The notes: generated by a model not told the origin, from the letters alone. Counted from the first letter of the stretch, positions 43,119 through 51,931 are shown. The stretch is DNA of 64,000 bases from JAAZMI01 sp050948785 (GCA_050948785.1 JBMNEM010000002.1:248001-312000); one strand, 5' to 3'. Made by a program: numbers and translations.

Positions 43119-44450
43119 TTACCCCTGGTGGGAAATGCTGACAAACTTATTATAACGATCCATAAAGTACAGCTCGATTTTTCCTGTCGGGCCGTTTCTT
43201 TGCTTGGAAATAAGAATCTCGGTAATGTGTTTCTTCTCTGTCTCCGGAAAATAATAATCATCTCTGTAGATAAAAATAACCATGTCGGCGTTGGCTTCAA
43301 TCCCGCCCGAATCCAGTAAATCACTTAAAATAGGGCGTTTATCCTGGCGCTGCTCAACTGCTCTGCTCAACTGGGAAAGTGCGACTACCGGGCAATTCAG
43401 CTCCTTAGCCAAGGCTTTCAGGGAGCGGGAGATACCCGAGATCTCCTGTTGCCTGTTCTCGGCTCTGTCGCTCCCGCGCGTGAGCTGCAGGTAATCAACA
43501 AAAACAGCACACAAGCCCTTTTCCAACTTCAAGCGGCGGGCCTTGGCGCGCATCTCCATCACCGAAATAGCCGGCGTATCATCAATATATAAAGGGAGTT
43601 CGGAGAGCGGACCCACTACTTGCGTCAGGCGCGGCCAATCTTCCGAGGAAAGGAACCCGCGGCGCAACCTTTGAGCATCTATTTCGGCCGAAGAACAAAG
43701 CAGCCTTTGCGCCAGCTGTTCGCTGGACATCTCCAGGCTGAAAAAAGCCACCGGCGCTCCCTCGGTGATCGCCATCTGTTGGGCGATATTGACAGCCAGG
43801 GTCGTCTTGCCCATACTGGGGCGAGCGGCGATAATAATCAGGTCGGATTCCTGGAAACCGGAAGTAATATTATCCAGATCGGGAAACCCCGTGGACAGGC
43901 CGGTGATCCCGCTTTTTCTTTCATAAAGCCTCTCCAGTTTTTCAAATGTCTGCTCCAGGGCCTCCCGCAGGTGGACAAAACTTCGCGTATCTTTTTTCCG
44001 GGCCACATCAAAAATCATCTGTTCCGCTTCATCCAGAAACTCCTCAATATTTTCCACGTAGCCATAGGATTTTTCAACAATCTCCGTGGAAGAACGAATC
44101 AAAGCCCGCAGCAAGGCTTTTTCCTTGACAATCCCGGCATAATACCGGGCATGAGCGGCTGTAGGGGTCATATTGGCCAGAGTGGCCAGGTAGGCCGCAC
44201 CCCCCACCCTGTCCAGCAAATCTTTATTCTCCAGTTCTTCACAAACCGTCACCAGGTCTACAGCTTCTCCCCTGTTAAAAAGATCCATCAGGGCCTCAAA
44301 AATATGTTGATGTGTTTCACGGTAAAAATCCCGGGAAGACAAGACCTCGGCGACTTCAACAAGAGCCTCTGTATCGAGCAGCATCGCTCCCAAAACGGAT
44401 TGTTCCGCCTCCAGGTTTTGCGGCGGCAGGCGCTGGGCAAGCTCTTTCAT
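43119..44450 (-). CDS. dnaB: Replicative DNA helicase
   Basis: Hexameric helicase at the replication fork (DnaC in B. subtilis naming). The 443-residue protein has the N-terminal helical domain (LPPQNLEAEQSVLGAMLLD) and a RecA-like domain with Walker A ARPSMGKTTLAVNIA, Walker B (LCAVFVDYLQLT) and the arginine-finger region near GGIEANADMVIFIYRDDYY. The start overlaps the lonC stop by 4 nt (ATGA), and rplI stands upstream: the conserved rplI-lonC-dnaB order of Clostridia. Confidence 0.98.
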   Translation of the reverse strand: MKELAQRLPPQNLEAEQSVLGAMLLDTEALVEVAEVLSSRDFYRETHQHIFEALMDLFNRGEAVDLVTVCEELENKDLLDRVGGAAYLATLANMTPTAAHARYYAGIVKEKALLRALIRSSTEIVEKSYGYVENIEEFLDEAEQMIFDVARKKDTRSFVHLREALEQTFEKLERLYERKSGITGLSTGFPDLDNITSGFQESDLIIIAARPSMGKTTLAVNIAQQMAITEGAPVAFFSLEMSSEQLAQRLLCSSAEIDAQRLRRGFLSSEDWPRLTQVVGPLSELPLYIDDTPAISVMEMRAKARRLKLEKGLCAVFVDYLQLTRGSDRAENRQQEISGISRSLKALAKELNCPVVALSQLSRAVEQRQDKRPILSDLLDSGGIEANADMVIFIYRDDYYFPETEKKHITEILISKQRNGPTGKIELYFMDRYNKFVSISHQG

Positions 44451-46438
44451 TTTCCACTCTCCCTGGCCAGGACAAGAGGAAGCACTTCTTCCACGCTATC
44501 CACATAATTGATTTTAATATCCTTTAAAGAAAAGGGCAGCTCACAAAAGTTTTCCTGCGGCAAAAAAACCTCGCGAACACCGGCTATCCTGGCACCGTAA
44601 AGTTTTTCCGCCAGCCCCCCGACAGGCTTGATCTTGCCTTGCAGGGAAAGTTCGCCGCTGACAGCGATATCCTGGCGGAGAGGTACCTGCTTTAAGGTAC
44701 TGTACAGAGCCAGAAAAAGCGCCGCGCCGGCCGAAGGCCCTTCGATATTGGCGCCTCCGATCACATTGATATGTAAATCGTACTCACTGATATCCAGACC
44801 GCAAACCTTGCGTAAAACAGAAGCGGCATTAAAAACAGAATCACGGGCCATCACACCGGCGGCCTCGTTAAAACGTATTTTACCCTTGCCGGGCTGGGAA
44901 GCCTTGAAGGATATGGCTTCAATCTCCAGCACCGTCCCCAGATACCCCGCCGCCGCCAGGCCATAAATCTTCCCGATCTGCGCCCCGGCAGTATCCCGGG
45001 AAAAGACCAGCGGGAACAGGCGGTTGCTTTGGATAACCTCCTTCATGATCTCCTCGTCGAGAACAATCCTTTTTTTCACCCCGGGCTTGTCCTGCTGCGC
45101 AAGAACTTCCGGCTCACCTTTCCCTGCAGCAGGAAAGCGCCCGTTATGCCCTGCTTCTGCTTCGGCCAAACTATAAAGAGCCAATCCATAAGCATCCGCC
45201 AACAGGTTGATAGCGCTCCTTCCTTCACTTGTATAACGTGAAATCAACTCCACCGCCCCGGGGGAAATCTCCACGTGCAACTTTTGGGCGGCGTTCTCTA
45301 CGATTTTTTGAATATCATCCGGAGAAAGGGGCTCAAAATAAACTGCACTGCACCGCGACCTCAAAGCCGGGGAAATCTCTGCCGAAGCTTTCGTTGTTGC
45401 TCCAATCAGAATAAAATCCGCTGGCGCCCCCTCCGCAAATAATTTATGAATGTACTTGGGTACCTGGGGGGCAGCAGGATCATAATAAGCAGAATCAAAA
45501 TAGACGCGTTTATCCTCCAGGACTTTCAGGAGCTTGTTTTGCAACCGCGGATCCATCTCCCCGATTTCATCAATAAAAAGCACCCCACCATGGGCTTCGG
45601 TCACCAGGCCCAGCTTCGGTTCGGGAATGCCTCCTTCACCCAGGTCCCGCCGTGCCCCCTGGTAAATGGGATCATGCACGGAACCCAGGAGGGGATTGGC
45701 CGTTTCCCGGGGATCCCAGCGCAGCGTAGTGGCATCCACCTCCACAAAGGGAGCCGCACCGCTAAAAGGAGTATGGGCCGTATTTTTGGCAGTTTCCAGA
45801 GCCAAACGGGCTGCCGCCGTTTTCCCCACCCCCGGTGGCCCGTAGATGATCAGATGCTGGGGGAAAGGTGATGCCAGCTTGGACATCAACGCCCGAATCC
45901 CTCTCTTTTGCCCAATTATTTCTTCAAGGGTTGCCGGCCTTAAAAATTCCATCGCCGAACGGGAAAGGCCCTCTGAGGACATCTTTTCCAGCAAGGCATA
46001 TTTTTTTAGCGTCTGAGAATTCTCCGGCCCCCCTTCTTCCTTGAGCAACTGTTCTTTTACTTCCCTGACATAATCCTCATGCCGCTCCTGCAGCTTCAGA
46101 TTGACCTTTTTTTCCAGAGATTCCTGGAGCAGGCGGCGGGCCATTATCTCAGCCGCCTGATCTTCCAGCTCATCCAGAATAGCCGGAACCTTTTTAAAAT
46201 GGGGAACTTTATCCAGCGTCGGGTCTTCAAGAATTATTTTCTGTAAGCCCAGCGTTTTTTCTTCCAGTTGCCGGGACTGTAATAATTCCAGTGCTTCAAA
46301 TTTCGTGGCTTTTAAAACAAGCTTATCCGCACCGTAAATTGTAGTCAGCAGTTCATAAAAGGCTTTAATCCTTTTCTGGATATCTTCTCTGCTGGCTGCT
46401 GGAAAAACAGCGACCGAATTATTTGAAAGCTTTTGCAT
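44447..46438 (-). CDS. lonC: Lon-family ATP-dependent protease LonC (spore type)
   Basis: AAA+ protease of the LonC group found in spore formers, 663 residues. It has an N-terminal helical region (to about 170), an AAA+ module with Walker A GPPGVGKTAAARLAL and Walker B GGVLFIDEIGEMD, and a C-terminal S16 peptidase with catalytic Ser in GPSAGAALFLALYS and Lys in KIKPVGGLAEKLYGA. The dyad is intact. The ATG at 46438 has no clear ribosome site, and a terminator ends only about 10 nt before it. It overlaps dnaB by 4 nt. Confidence 0.93.
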   Translation of the reverse strand: MQKLSNNSVAVFPAASREDIQKRIKAFYELLTTIYGADKLVLKATKFEALELLQSRQLEEKTLGLQKIILEDPTLDKVPHFKKVPAILDELEDQAAEIMARRLLQESLEKKVNLKLQERHEDYVREVKEQLLKEEGGPENSQTLKKYALLEKMSSEGLSRSAMEFLRPATLEEIIGQKRGIRALMSKLASPFPQHLIIYGPPGVGKTAAARLALETAKNTAHTPFSGAAPFVEVDATTLRWDPRETANPLLGSVHDPIYQGARRDLGEGGIPEPKLGLVTEAHGGVLFIDEIGEMDPRLQNKLLKVLEDKRVYFDSAYYDPAAPQVPKYIHKLFAEGAPADFILIGATTKASAEISPALRSRCSAVYFEPLSPDDIQKIVENAAQKLHVEISPGAVELISRYTSEGRSAINLLADAYGLALYSLAEAEAGHNGRFPAAGKGEPEVLAQQDKPGVKKRIVLDEEIMKEVIQSNRLFPLVFSRDTAGAQIGKIYGLAAAGYLGTVLEIEAISFKASQPGKGKIRFNEAAGVMARDSVFNAASVLRKVCGLDISEYDLHINVIGGANIEGPSAGAALFLALYSTLKQVPLRQDIAVSGELSLQGKIKPVGGLAEKLYGARIAGVREVFLPQENFCELPFSLKDIKINYVDSVEEVLPLVLARESGK

Positions 46439-46447
46439 ACCGACAGC

Positions 46448-46474
46448 AAAAAATATAGCCGCAAAGAGCTATAT
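46448..46474 (-). terminator. Terminator or attenuator between rplI and lonC
   Basis: On the minus strand ATATAGC-TCTTTGCG-GCTATAT is followed by TTTTTG. It lies about 28 nt after the rplI stop and 9 nt before the lonC ATG, so lonC needs its own promoter or readthrough. Confidence 0.8.
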
Positions 46475-46502
46475 CTTTCGCTGACCTCCTTTCTGGAGCA
46501 TC

Positions 46503-46955
46503 TTAATCTTCATCTGCCTCTTCCACAACAACATTTACAGAAGCGGTTACCTCCGGGTGCAGCTTAATCTGCACTGTGTAGCTCCCTAAAGACTTGATAT
46601 ACTCCTCAAGTTCAATTTTTTTCTTATCAACCTTGATTCCGGCCGCAGCAAGCGCCTGGGCAATATCCGCAGAAGTAACCGAACCAAACAAGCGGCCCGC
46701 CTCCCCGGCTTTTACTTTAATCGAGACATCTTTCCCCGCAAGTTTGGCTGCCACGCTTTCTGCCGCTTTGATCGCCTTGGCTGTTTTCTTGGCTCTGGCT
46801 TCATCCTGCATTTTTAAATCTTTGAGATGGCCGGGGGTGACCCGCTGGGCCAAGCCCTTGGGGATGAGATAGTTGCGCGCATAGCCCGCAGCTACATCCT
46901 TGATCTGGCCTTTTTCCCCCACATTGGGAACATCCTCTAAAAAAATAACCTTCAT
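46503..46955 (-). CDS. rplI: 50S ribosomal protein L9
   Basis: Primary 23S rRNA-binding protein with two globular domains joined by a long helix. The 150-residue protein starts MKVIFLEDVPNVGEKGQIKDVAAGYARNYLIPKGLA, the L9 signature, and has the connecting helix (EARAKKTAKAIKAAESVAAKLAG) and the C-terminal domain (GRLFGSVTSADIAQAL). GAAAGGGG precedes the ATG. The 5' end is overlapped in another frame by a truncated MazG-like gene. Confidence 0.97.
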   Translation of the reverse strand: MKVIFLEDVPNVGEKGQIKDVAAGYARNYLIPKGLAQRVTPGHLKDLKMQDEARAKKTAKAIKAAESVAAKLAGKDVSIKVKAGEAGRLFGSVTSADIAQALAAAGIKVDKKKIELEEYIKSLGSYTVQIKLHPEVTASVNVVVEEADED

Positions 46956-47076
46956 TTTTTACCAGCCCCTTTCTGGAAACTAAGCATACACTGAAATGAT
47001 GAGCCAGCCACTGCAGAAGGTCGCATTTCAAGCGTTCGATCAAACGAATACCTTTAATCAGATCGTCATCATTCAC
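46801..47076 (-). pseudogene. Truncated MazG-like gene running into rplI
   Basis: A frame beginning at GTG 47076 with a very good ribosome site (AGGAGGG, 7 nt). The first ~30 residues (MNDDDLIKGIRLIERLKCDLLQWLAHHFSVC) resemble the N-terminus of the ~100-residue MazG-like proteins encoded beside rpsR/rplI in many Clostridia. After that the frame runs out of phase through rplI and loses similarity. It therefore looks like a gene whose 3' two thirds were deleted, leaving the translation signal. A short functional peptide or leader cannot be excluded. The identification rests on a short match recalled from the family. Confidence 0.45.
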
Positions 47077-47226
47077 ACCGGCGCCCTCCTGGTTAAAATT
47101 TCGCTACATCTAAAGGATTTCCTGCCCCCGGCCCGGTGGAATTAAATACCGCAAAGCCGTAGCCGGGCCCTGAAGCTTTCCGCAAGAACACCAGCTAACC
47201 TCTCCCGGCAGTGCGGCCCCGTACTA

Positions 47227-47261
47227 TTAAGCGGCAACCCCCTTGCAGAGCTGCCGCTTAA
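47227..47261 (-). terminator. Hairpin downstream of rpsR
   Basis: A perfect 10-bp inverted repeat, TTAAGCGGCA (47227-47236) and TGCCGCTTAA (47252-47261), begins 3 nt after the rpsR stop on the minus strand. There is no strong U-tract, so it may terminate weakly or stabilise the 3' end of the rpsF-ssb-rpsR transcript. Confidence 0.55.
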
Positions 47262-47264
47262 ATT

Positions 47265-47492
47265 TTATTCGGAAGTATAAGGTAACAATGCCATCTGCCT
47301 GGCCCGCTTGATGGCCACGGTCAACTGCCGCTGGTGCCGGGCACAATTCCCGGAAATACGGCGCGGCAAAATTTTTCCCCTTTCCGTGATAAAACGGCGC
47401 AACCTGTCAGCCTGCTTGTAATCTATGGAATCCACCTTATCCACACAAAACGTGCAAATCCTTCTTCTACCTCTGCGTCTTTCCCTACGCAT
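47265..47492 (-). CDS. rpsR: 30S ribosomal protein S18
   Basis: 75-residue S18 that pairs with S6 on the 30S platform. It has the characteristic CTFCVDKVDSIDYKQADRLRRFITERGKILPRRISGNCARHQRQLTVAIKRARQMALLPY, including the Cys set seen in some S18 proteins (CTFC and C in NCARH). It is the last gene of rpsF-ssb-rpsR. Confidence 0.97.
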   Translation of the reverse strand: MRRERRRGRRRICTFCVDKVDSIDYKQADRLRRFITERGKILPRRISGNCARHQRQLTVAIKRARQMALLPYTSE

Positions 47493-47596
47493 ATTATCTA
47501 CAGCCCTGCTTCACATAGCAGCGGCACCTTTGAAGTAGCCTTTGCTTATGGGGGCTGGTTAAGCCTCCTTTCTTCGTTCCTTTTTAAGATAATATC

Positions 47597-48004
47597 CTAA
47601 AAAGGAACATCCTCATCTTTTATCTCCAAACCATCTTCCATAAAAACATCATCAAAACCATCCTGCGCATCAGCCGGTTGTGCCCGGCGCCCGCCAAGGA
47701 AATGAACGCTCCGGGCCACAACTTCCGCCGCTATCCGCCGGATACCTTCCCGGTCATCATAAGAACGGATCTGCAGGCGGCCCTCCACAGCCACCTGTCT
47801 TCCTTTGGAGAGATTTTGTGCACAACTTTCGGCAAGCTTTCTCCAGGTTACAATCCGAATAAAATCCGCTTCCCTTTCCCCCTTCTGGTTAAGAAAAGGA
47901 CGATTGACAGCCAACGTAAAGTTCGCTACGGCGATTCCCCCTGCAGGGGTATACCTCAGCTCCGGGTCCTGCGCCAGATGCCCGATCAGAATGACACTGT
48001 TCAT
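47597..48004 (-). CDS. ssb: Single-stranded DNA-binding protein
   Basis: OB-fold ssDNA-binding protein, 135 residues: MNSVILIGHLAQDPELRYTPAGGIAVANFTLAVNRPF, then RIVTWRKLAESCAQNLSKGRQVAVEGRLQIRSYDD. It ends in the acidic C-terminal tail (DEDVPF), the hub that recruits replication and repair proteins. The linker before the tail is short. It lies between rpsF and rpsR as in most Firmicutes. Confidence 0.97.
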   Translation of the reverse strand: MNSVILIGHLAQDPELRYTPAGGIAVANFTLAVNRPFLNQKGEREADFIRIVTWRKLAESCAQNLSKGRQVAVEGRLQIRSYDDREGIRRIAAEVVARSVHFLGGRRAQPADAQDGFDDVFMEDGLEIKDEDVPF

Positions 48005-48054
48005 TTTTTCACCCCATAATGCTCGTCTTTACCATAAAAAGAAAAAAGAGAAGG

Positions 48055-48558
48055 CTATTCTTTTTCCTGGCCCTCACTCTGTACATCCTTTACACTATCT
48101 GCATCTTTTTCGGCAGCGTTTTCCACAGGCGCGGTTTCAACAGGGATATTTTCCACGGATGCATCTTCTGCCGGTACTTCTTCTGCAGGTGCATTTACTG
48201 ACACTTCTTCAGCTGGTGCTTTTTCTGCAGGTACATTTTCTGCAGGAGCGTTTTCAGCTTGTTGCTCCTGTTTTTCCTCCAGGCGAATAACAATATAACG
48301 CAAATACCCTTCGTTTACCTTAAAAAAGTGTTCCAGAACCGGAATTACTTCCTTATCGGCCTGTACATGGGTAAGAATATAAGAGCCTTCGCGAAAATCA
48401 TTAATTTCATAGGCCAGCCTTCTTTTGCCCAGTTTTTTAAGAGAAACTACTTCGCCGTTTTCCTTTTCAATCACTTCTTTTACTTTAAAAACGGCCTCCT
48501 CCAGAGCATCCCCTTCCCGATCAGGCTGTACAATAAACATAATCTCATACAACGGCAT
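48055..48558 (-). CDS. rpsF: 30S ribosomal protein S6 with long acidic repeat tail
   Basis: S6 of the 30S platform. The first ~95 residues are a normal S6 (MPLYEIMFIVQPDREGDALEEAVFKVKEVIEKENGEV, LAYEINDFREGSYILTHVQADKEVIPVLEHFFKVNEGYLRYIVIRLEE). It is followed by about 70 residues of degenerate penta/hexapeptide repeats of the type APAEN, VPAEK, APAEE, VPAED and IPVET, strongly acidic and Pro/Ala-rich, ending DVQSEGQEKE. Such tails occur in some S6 proteins but this one nearly doubles the length. It heads rpsF-ssb-rpsR. Confidence 0.96.
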   Translation of the reverse strand: MPLYEIMFIVQPDREGDALEEAVFKVKEVIEKENGEVVSLKKLGKRRLAYEINDFREGSYILTHVQADKEVIPVLEHFFKVNEGYLRYIVIRLEEKQEQQAENAPAENVPAEKAPAEEVSVNAPAEEVPAEDASVENIPVETAPVENAAEKDADSVKDVQSEGQEKE

Positions 48559-48686
48559 TCTTTTTCACCTCCCTCTGGTCTGCACGGCCCCCATTTTTCA
48601 TGAGAGCAGGGATATTGCATAATTCAAATTTAATCTTAACACATCACATCATAAAATACAAAACATACGGCGGGTCTAACGCACCC

Positions 48687-49725
48687 TCAGCGCGATCCCG
48701 CTTTTTTTCTTTCCTCTCCCACATACACAAGCAAGCTCCTGATGATCCCGGCAATGGGCACGCCTAGGATCATACCCAGGACCCCGGCCAGCTGCTGCCC
48801 GACCAGCAGGCTGATAATTACTGTAATGGGCTTCAGCTTTACAGCCCTGCCCAAAAGCAGTGGGGATAAAAGCACCCCGTCCACCGTTTGGACGACAACA
48901 TAAATGACTATTGTCACGAAAGTGGAAGGTGTATTGCTGGAAAAACTTAAAATAACAGCCGGGATAGCGGCAACATAGGGACCGATATAGAGAACTATAT
49001 TTAAAATACCCGCGGTGATACCCAGAAGCAGCGCGTAGGGCATCCCAAAGATCGAAAGCAAAACTCCGGTAAAAATACCGACCAGCGAGCAGCGCACAAT
49101 GTTGCCCCGGATATAACCTCCCATATTACGGTCGATAATCTGTAAAACATCACGGGCATACCGTGCATATGATGTCGGGTACCAGCCTGAGAATGGCTTG
49201 GCGGACGCTTTGAAAATCATAAAGAAGATAAAAGACAATGAAAAGGATAAAAAATACATCCACCACGCTGAAAACCAGGGAAATACTATAAGAGGCCAAC
49301 TCCTCCAGGACAGGTTGGACTTTTGCCGGCAGCTGCAAAAGTGCATTCATGATCTCCGGGCTTAAATCGATGTTGGTGAGATAATTTGAAATCTCCTCCA
49401 GATAAAATTGAAACTGCCTGAGATAAAAAGGGAAATCTCTGATAATTTCTTTTATTTCTTTTTGCACAACAGGAATGATTAAACTGAGTATAGCAGTAAT
49501 CGCCAGCAGAAAAAATAAGAAAACAACCCCTACCGCCGGAAAATGGGAAAACCGGTAGCGCTTTTCTAGCAGCTCGGTAATAGGAAAAAGAACATAAACG
49601 ATTAACAAGCTGATAATAAGAAGTTGTATTACCCAGGAAATACGGCTTAAAAACCAGATCAAGCCGACGAGAATAGCAACCAATAAAATAATTTTAGTTA
49701 ACTCTTTAGATGCTACGCTTTTCAT
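48687..49725 (-). pseudogene. AI-2E family transporter (PerM/YtvI-like), frameshifted
   Basis: Multi-spanning membrane protein of the AI-2 exporter superfamily. The first frame (ATG 49725 to a stop at 49150) gives the N-terminal helices and the VQPVLEELASYSISLVFSVVDVFFILFIVFYLLYDFQSVRQAILRLVP region. The second frame continues with TSYARYARDVLQIIDRNMGGYIRG through the conserved C-terminal helices (GILNIVLYIGPYVAAIPAVI, GVLLSPLLLGRAVKLKP) to 48687. Dropping one C from the CCC at 49177-49179 joins them as LVPTSYARYARDV. Both halves are well preserved, so an assembly error or recent mutation is likely. Function of these proteins (permease) is only broadly known. Confidence 0.85.
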
Positions 49726-49753
49726 CTACTCTTCGCTGTCCTTTCCAGGGCTG

Positions 49754-50851
49754 CTAGACCTTAAAACGAAAATAAAGCACATCCCCGTCCCTTAAAAGGT
49801 AGTCTTTGCCTTCCAGCCTTAAAATTCCCTGCTCCTTGGCTGCGGCCACTGAACCGGCCTGGAGCAGTTCTTCCCAGTTGATGACCTCCGCGGCGATAAA
49901 CCCTTTTTCCATGTCGCTGTGCACCTTTCCTGCCCCCCGGCGTGCCGTGGTCCCCTTCTTTACCGTCCAGGCCCGGGCCTCTGTGCCTTTGATCGTAAAG
50001 TAAGTGATTAGATCGAGATAATCATAACCCACCCTGACCAGCCTGTTTAAGCTTGTTTCCTCCAGCCCGTACTCCTGGAGAAACAATTTTTTTTCCTCTT
50101 CATCTATTTCTTCCAATTCGCCCTCCAGGGAAGCACACACCCCGATTACAGGGGCTCCTTCTGCTTCTGACAGTGTTTTCAGCTCTTTGACGGCTTCCGG
50201 CTCCTCCACAGAGAGATCCTCTTCATCAATATTGACCACGTAAACAACAGGTTTGGCCGTTAACAACTGCAGATTATCAATCATGGATATTTTCTCCGTC
50301 GTCGGAGCAAAACTGCGGGCCGTTTTTCCCTCGTAAAGGTGCACGCGCAATTTTTCAAGAAATTCTTCTTCAGCCGCCGCCTCCTTGGGCAATGCCTTGG
50401 CACTGCGCCGCACTTTCTCCAACCTTCTCTCCAAGATGGCCAGATCGGCCAGGATCAGTTCCAGTTCGACAATCTCTTTGTCCCGGCGGGGATCCGGTTC
50501 ACCTGCCAGGTGTGGAACATCCGGTGCTTTAAAACCCCGCACCACGTGGAGGAGGAGATCCATTTCCCGAATATGGGCCAAAAAACGGTTCCCCAAACCT
50601 TCCCCCTGGCTGGCGCCCTCGATCAAGCCGGCGATATCAACAATAACCAGTGTCGTCGGCGTAATTTCCGTGGAAGACGCCAGACCGGCAACTTTTTCAA
50701 GGCGCTCATCTTTTACGGGGACAATGGCCCTGTTGGGTTCTACGGTGGCAAAAGGAAACTTTGCCCTCTCTACCGGCAGGCTCGAAAGGGCTGTAAAAAG
50801 TGTTGACTTGCCGACATTTGGTAATCCGACCAGTCCGCATTTAAAACCCAC
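49754..50851 (-). CDS. ychF: YchF/OLA1-family ATPase
   Basis: Ribosome-associated P-loop ATPase of the Obg superfamily. The 365-residue protein starts MGFKCGLVGLPNVGKSTLFTALSS (Walker A) with DIAGLIEGASQGEGLGNRFLAHIRE (switch II). An NxxE motif (YVVNIDEED) replaces the canonical NKxD, as expected for ATP preference. A C-terminal TGS domain (TYFTIKGTEARAWTVKKGTTARRGAGKVHSDMEKGFIAAEVI) completes it. It lies 19 nt after the DUF951 gene. Confidence 0.97.
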   Translation of the reverse strand: MGFKCGLVGLPNVGKSTLFTALSSLPVERAKFPFATVEPNRAIVPVKDERLEKVAGLASSTEITPTTLVIVDIAGLIEGASQGEGLGNRFLAHIREMDLLLHVVRGFKAPDVPHLAGEPDPRRDKEIVELELILADLAILERRLEKVRRSAKALPKEAAAEEEFLEKLRVHLYEGKTARSFAPTTEKISMIDNLQLLTAKPVVYVVNIDEEDLSVEEPEAVKELKTLSEAEGAPVIGVCASLEGELEEIDEEEKKLFLQEYGLEETSLNRLVRVGYDYLDLITYFTIKGTEARAWTVKKGTTARRGAGKVHSDMEKGFIAAEVINWEELLQAGSVAAAKEQGILRLEGKDYLLRDGDVLYFRFKV

Positions 50852-50870
50852 TGCGCTCCCCCTTATTATT

Positions 50871-51062
50871 TTACTGGCTCTCTTCCGGCTCCGCGACGAT
50901 TTCTTTCACTTTGCGCTCAAACCTCAGCCTGGGTAAAAGAACGCTCCGGCCGCATTTTAAGCACTTGATACGAAAATCCATACCAACCCGGATAATGCGC
51001 CAGAGTTCTCCCCCGCAAGGATGGGTTTTCCGCATGCGAACGATCTGCCCTAACTTGTACAT
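50871..51062 (-). CDS. DUF951 family small protein
   Basis: Small basic protein of about 63 residues, function unknown, common in Firmicutes next to ychF. The family pattern is MYKLGQIVRMRKTHPCGGELWRIIRVGMDFRIKCLKCGRSVLLPRLRFERKVK. HPCGG and CLKCGR give three cysteines and a histidine that could bind zinc. The start is ATG 51062, or ATG 51071 three codons upstream. It lies 19 nt before ychF and is probably co-transcribed with it. Confidence 0.88.
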   Translation of the reverse strand: MYKLGQIVRMRKTHPCGGELWRIIRVGMDFRIKCLKCGRSVLLPRLRFERKVKEIVAEPEESQ

Positions 51063-51271
51063 ATATATCACCCTAGGCTTTACCTGTATAAATTTAACGA
51101 TAAGAAGAATAAGGCGGGAAAAATATTCCGCCCTGTAATAGTCCCCACAGCATGCCTTGCACAGCAGCAGCCGGGGTTAATTTATCTTTTTACTACCCTT
51201 TACATCTTACGCTAAAAAATACCTGTAAAAAAATCTTCTTCATAAAAGAGAGCTTTTAACAGAAACATGCA

Positions 51272-51931
51272 TTAACCCTGATTCTTTACCTTTTTCAAAT
51301 GGTCAGCGAGATCAACAAAGACTTCATCGATGCCGCGTGCACCATCCACACTCTTGTAAAGATCCTTATGCTCGTAATATTCAATGATCGGGAAAGTCTG
51401 CTTTTGGTAAATTGCCAGTCTTTCCTTCACAGTATCAATGGTATCATCACTTCTCTGGTAGAGCTCACCGCTGCAATGATCACAGATATTGCGAACCTTG
51501 GGAGGGTTGAATTTTAAATGATATGTAGCTCCGCAGTTACGGCAAACCCTTCTTCCTGTTAAACGGCCGATCAGTTCCTCCTCATGGACATCTACATTCA
51601 CAACTGCACTGATCTTGATCTGGAGTTCATCCAGGACCTCATCTAGCGCCTCCGCCTGTTCCACCGTGCGGGGAAACCCATCTAAAAGGACACCTTCATT
51701 ACAGTCCGGCTTGGCCAGCCTTTCTTTGACGATCCCGATCACAATTTCATCCGGAACAAGCATGCCTTTATCCATATATTCTTTTGCCTTTTTCCCCATC
51801 TCCGTTCCTTCTTTTACAGCACCGCGAAAAATATCGCCGGTGGAAATATGGGGCAAAGCAAATTCTTTTGCCAATTTTTCTGCCTGTGTACCTTTACCTG
51901 CGCCGGGAGGCCCCATGATCACTACAAGCAT
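51272..51931 (-). CDS. adk: Adenylate kinase (zinc-binding LID type)
   Basis: Interconverts AMP + ATP and 2 ADP. The ~219-residue enzyme has the P-loop IMGPPGAGKGTQAEKLA, the AMP-binding region (HISTGDIFRGAV), DGFPRTVEQAEAL, and a LID with four cysteines (CRNCGATYHLKFNPPKVRNICDHC) that would bind zinc. ATG 51931 follows GGAGGAGG; the 14 residues of the longer frame are not conserved. In most Firmicutes adk lies in the ribosomal protein operon after secY. Here it stands alone between the DUF951 gene and yyaC, so it may be a relocated or second copy. Confidence 0.95.
   Translation of the reverse strand: MLVVIMGPPGAGKGTQAEKLAKEFALPHISTGDIFRGAVKEGTEMGKKAKEYMDKGMLVPDEIVIGIVKERLAKPDCNEGVLLDGFPRTVEQAEALDEVLDELQIKISAVVNVDVHEEELIGRLTGRRVCRNCGATYHLKFNPPKVRNICDHCSGELYQRSDDTIDTVKERLAIYQKQTFPIIEYYEHKDLYKSVDGARGIDEVFVDLADHLKKVKNQG

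Noticed and set aside
43620..44507. Plus-strand frame of about 295 codons antisense to dnaB
   Set aside because: Fully contained in dnaB and lonC coding sequence, with no motif and no promoter.
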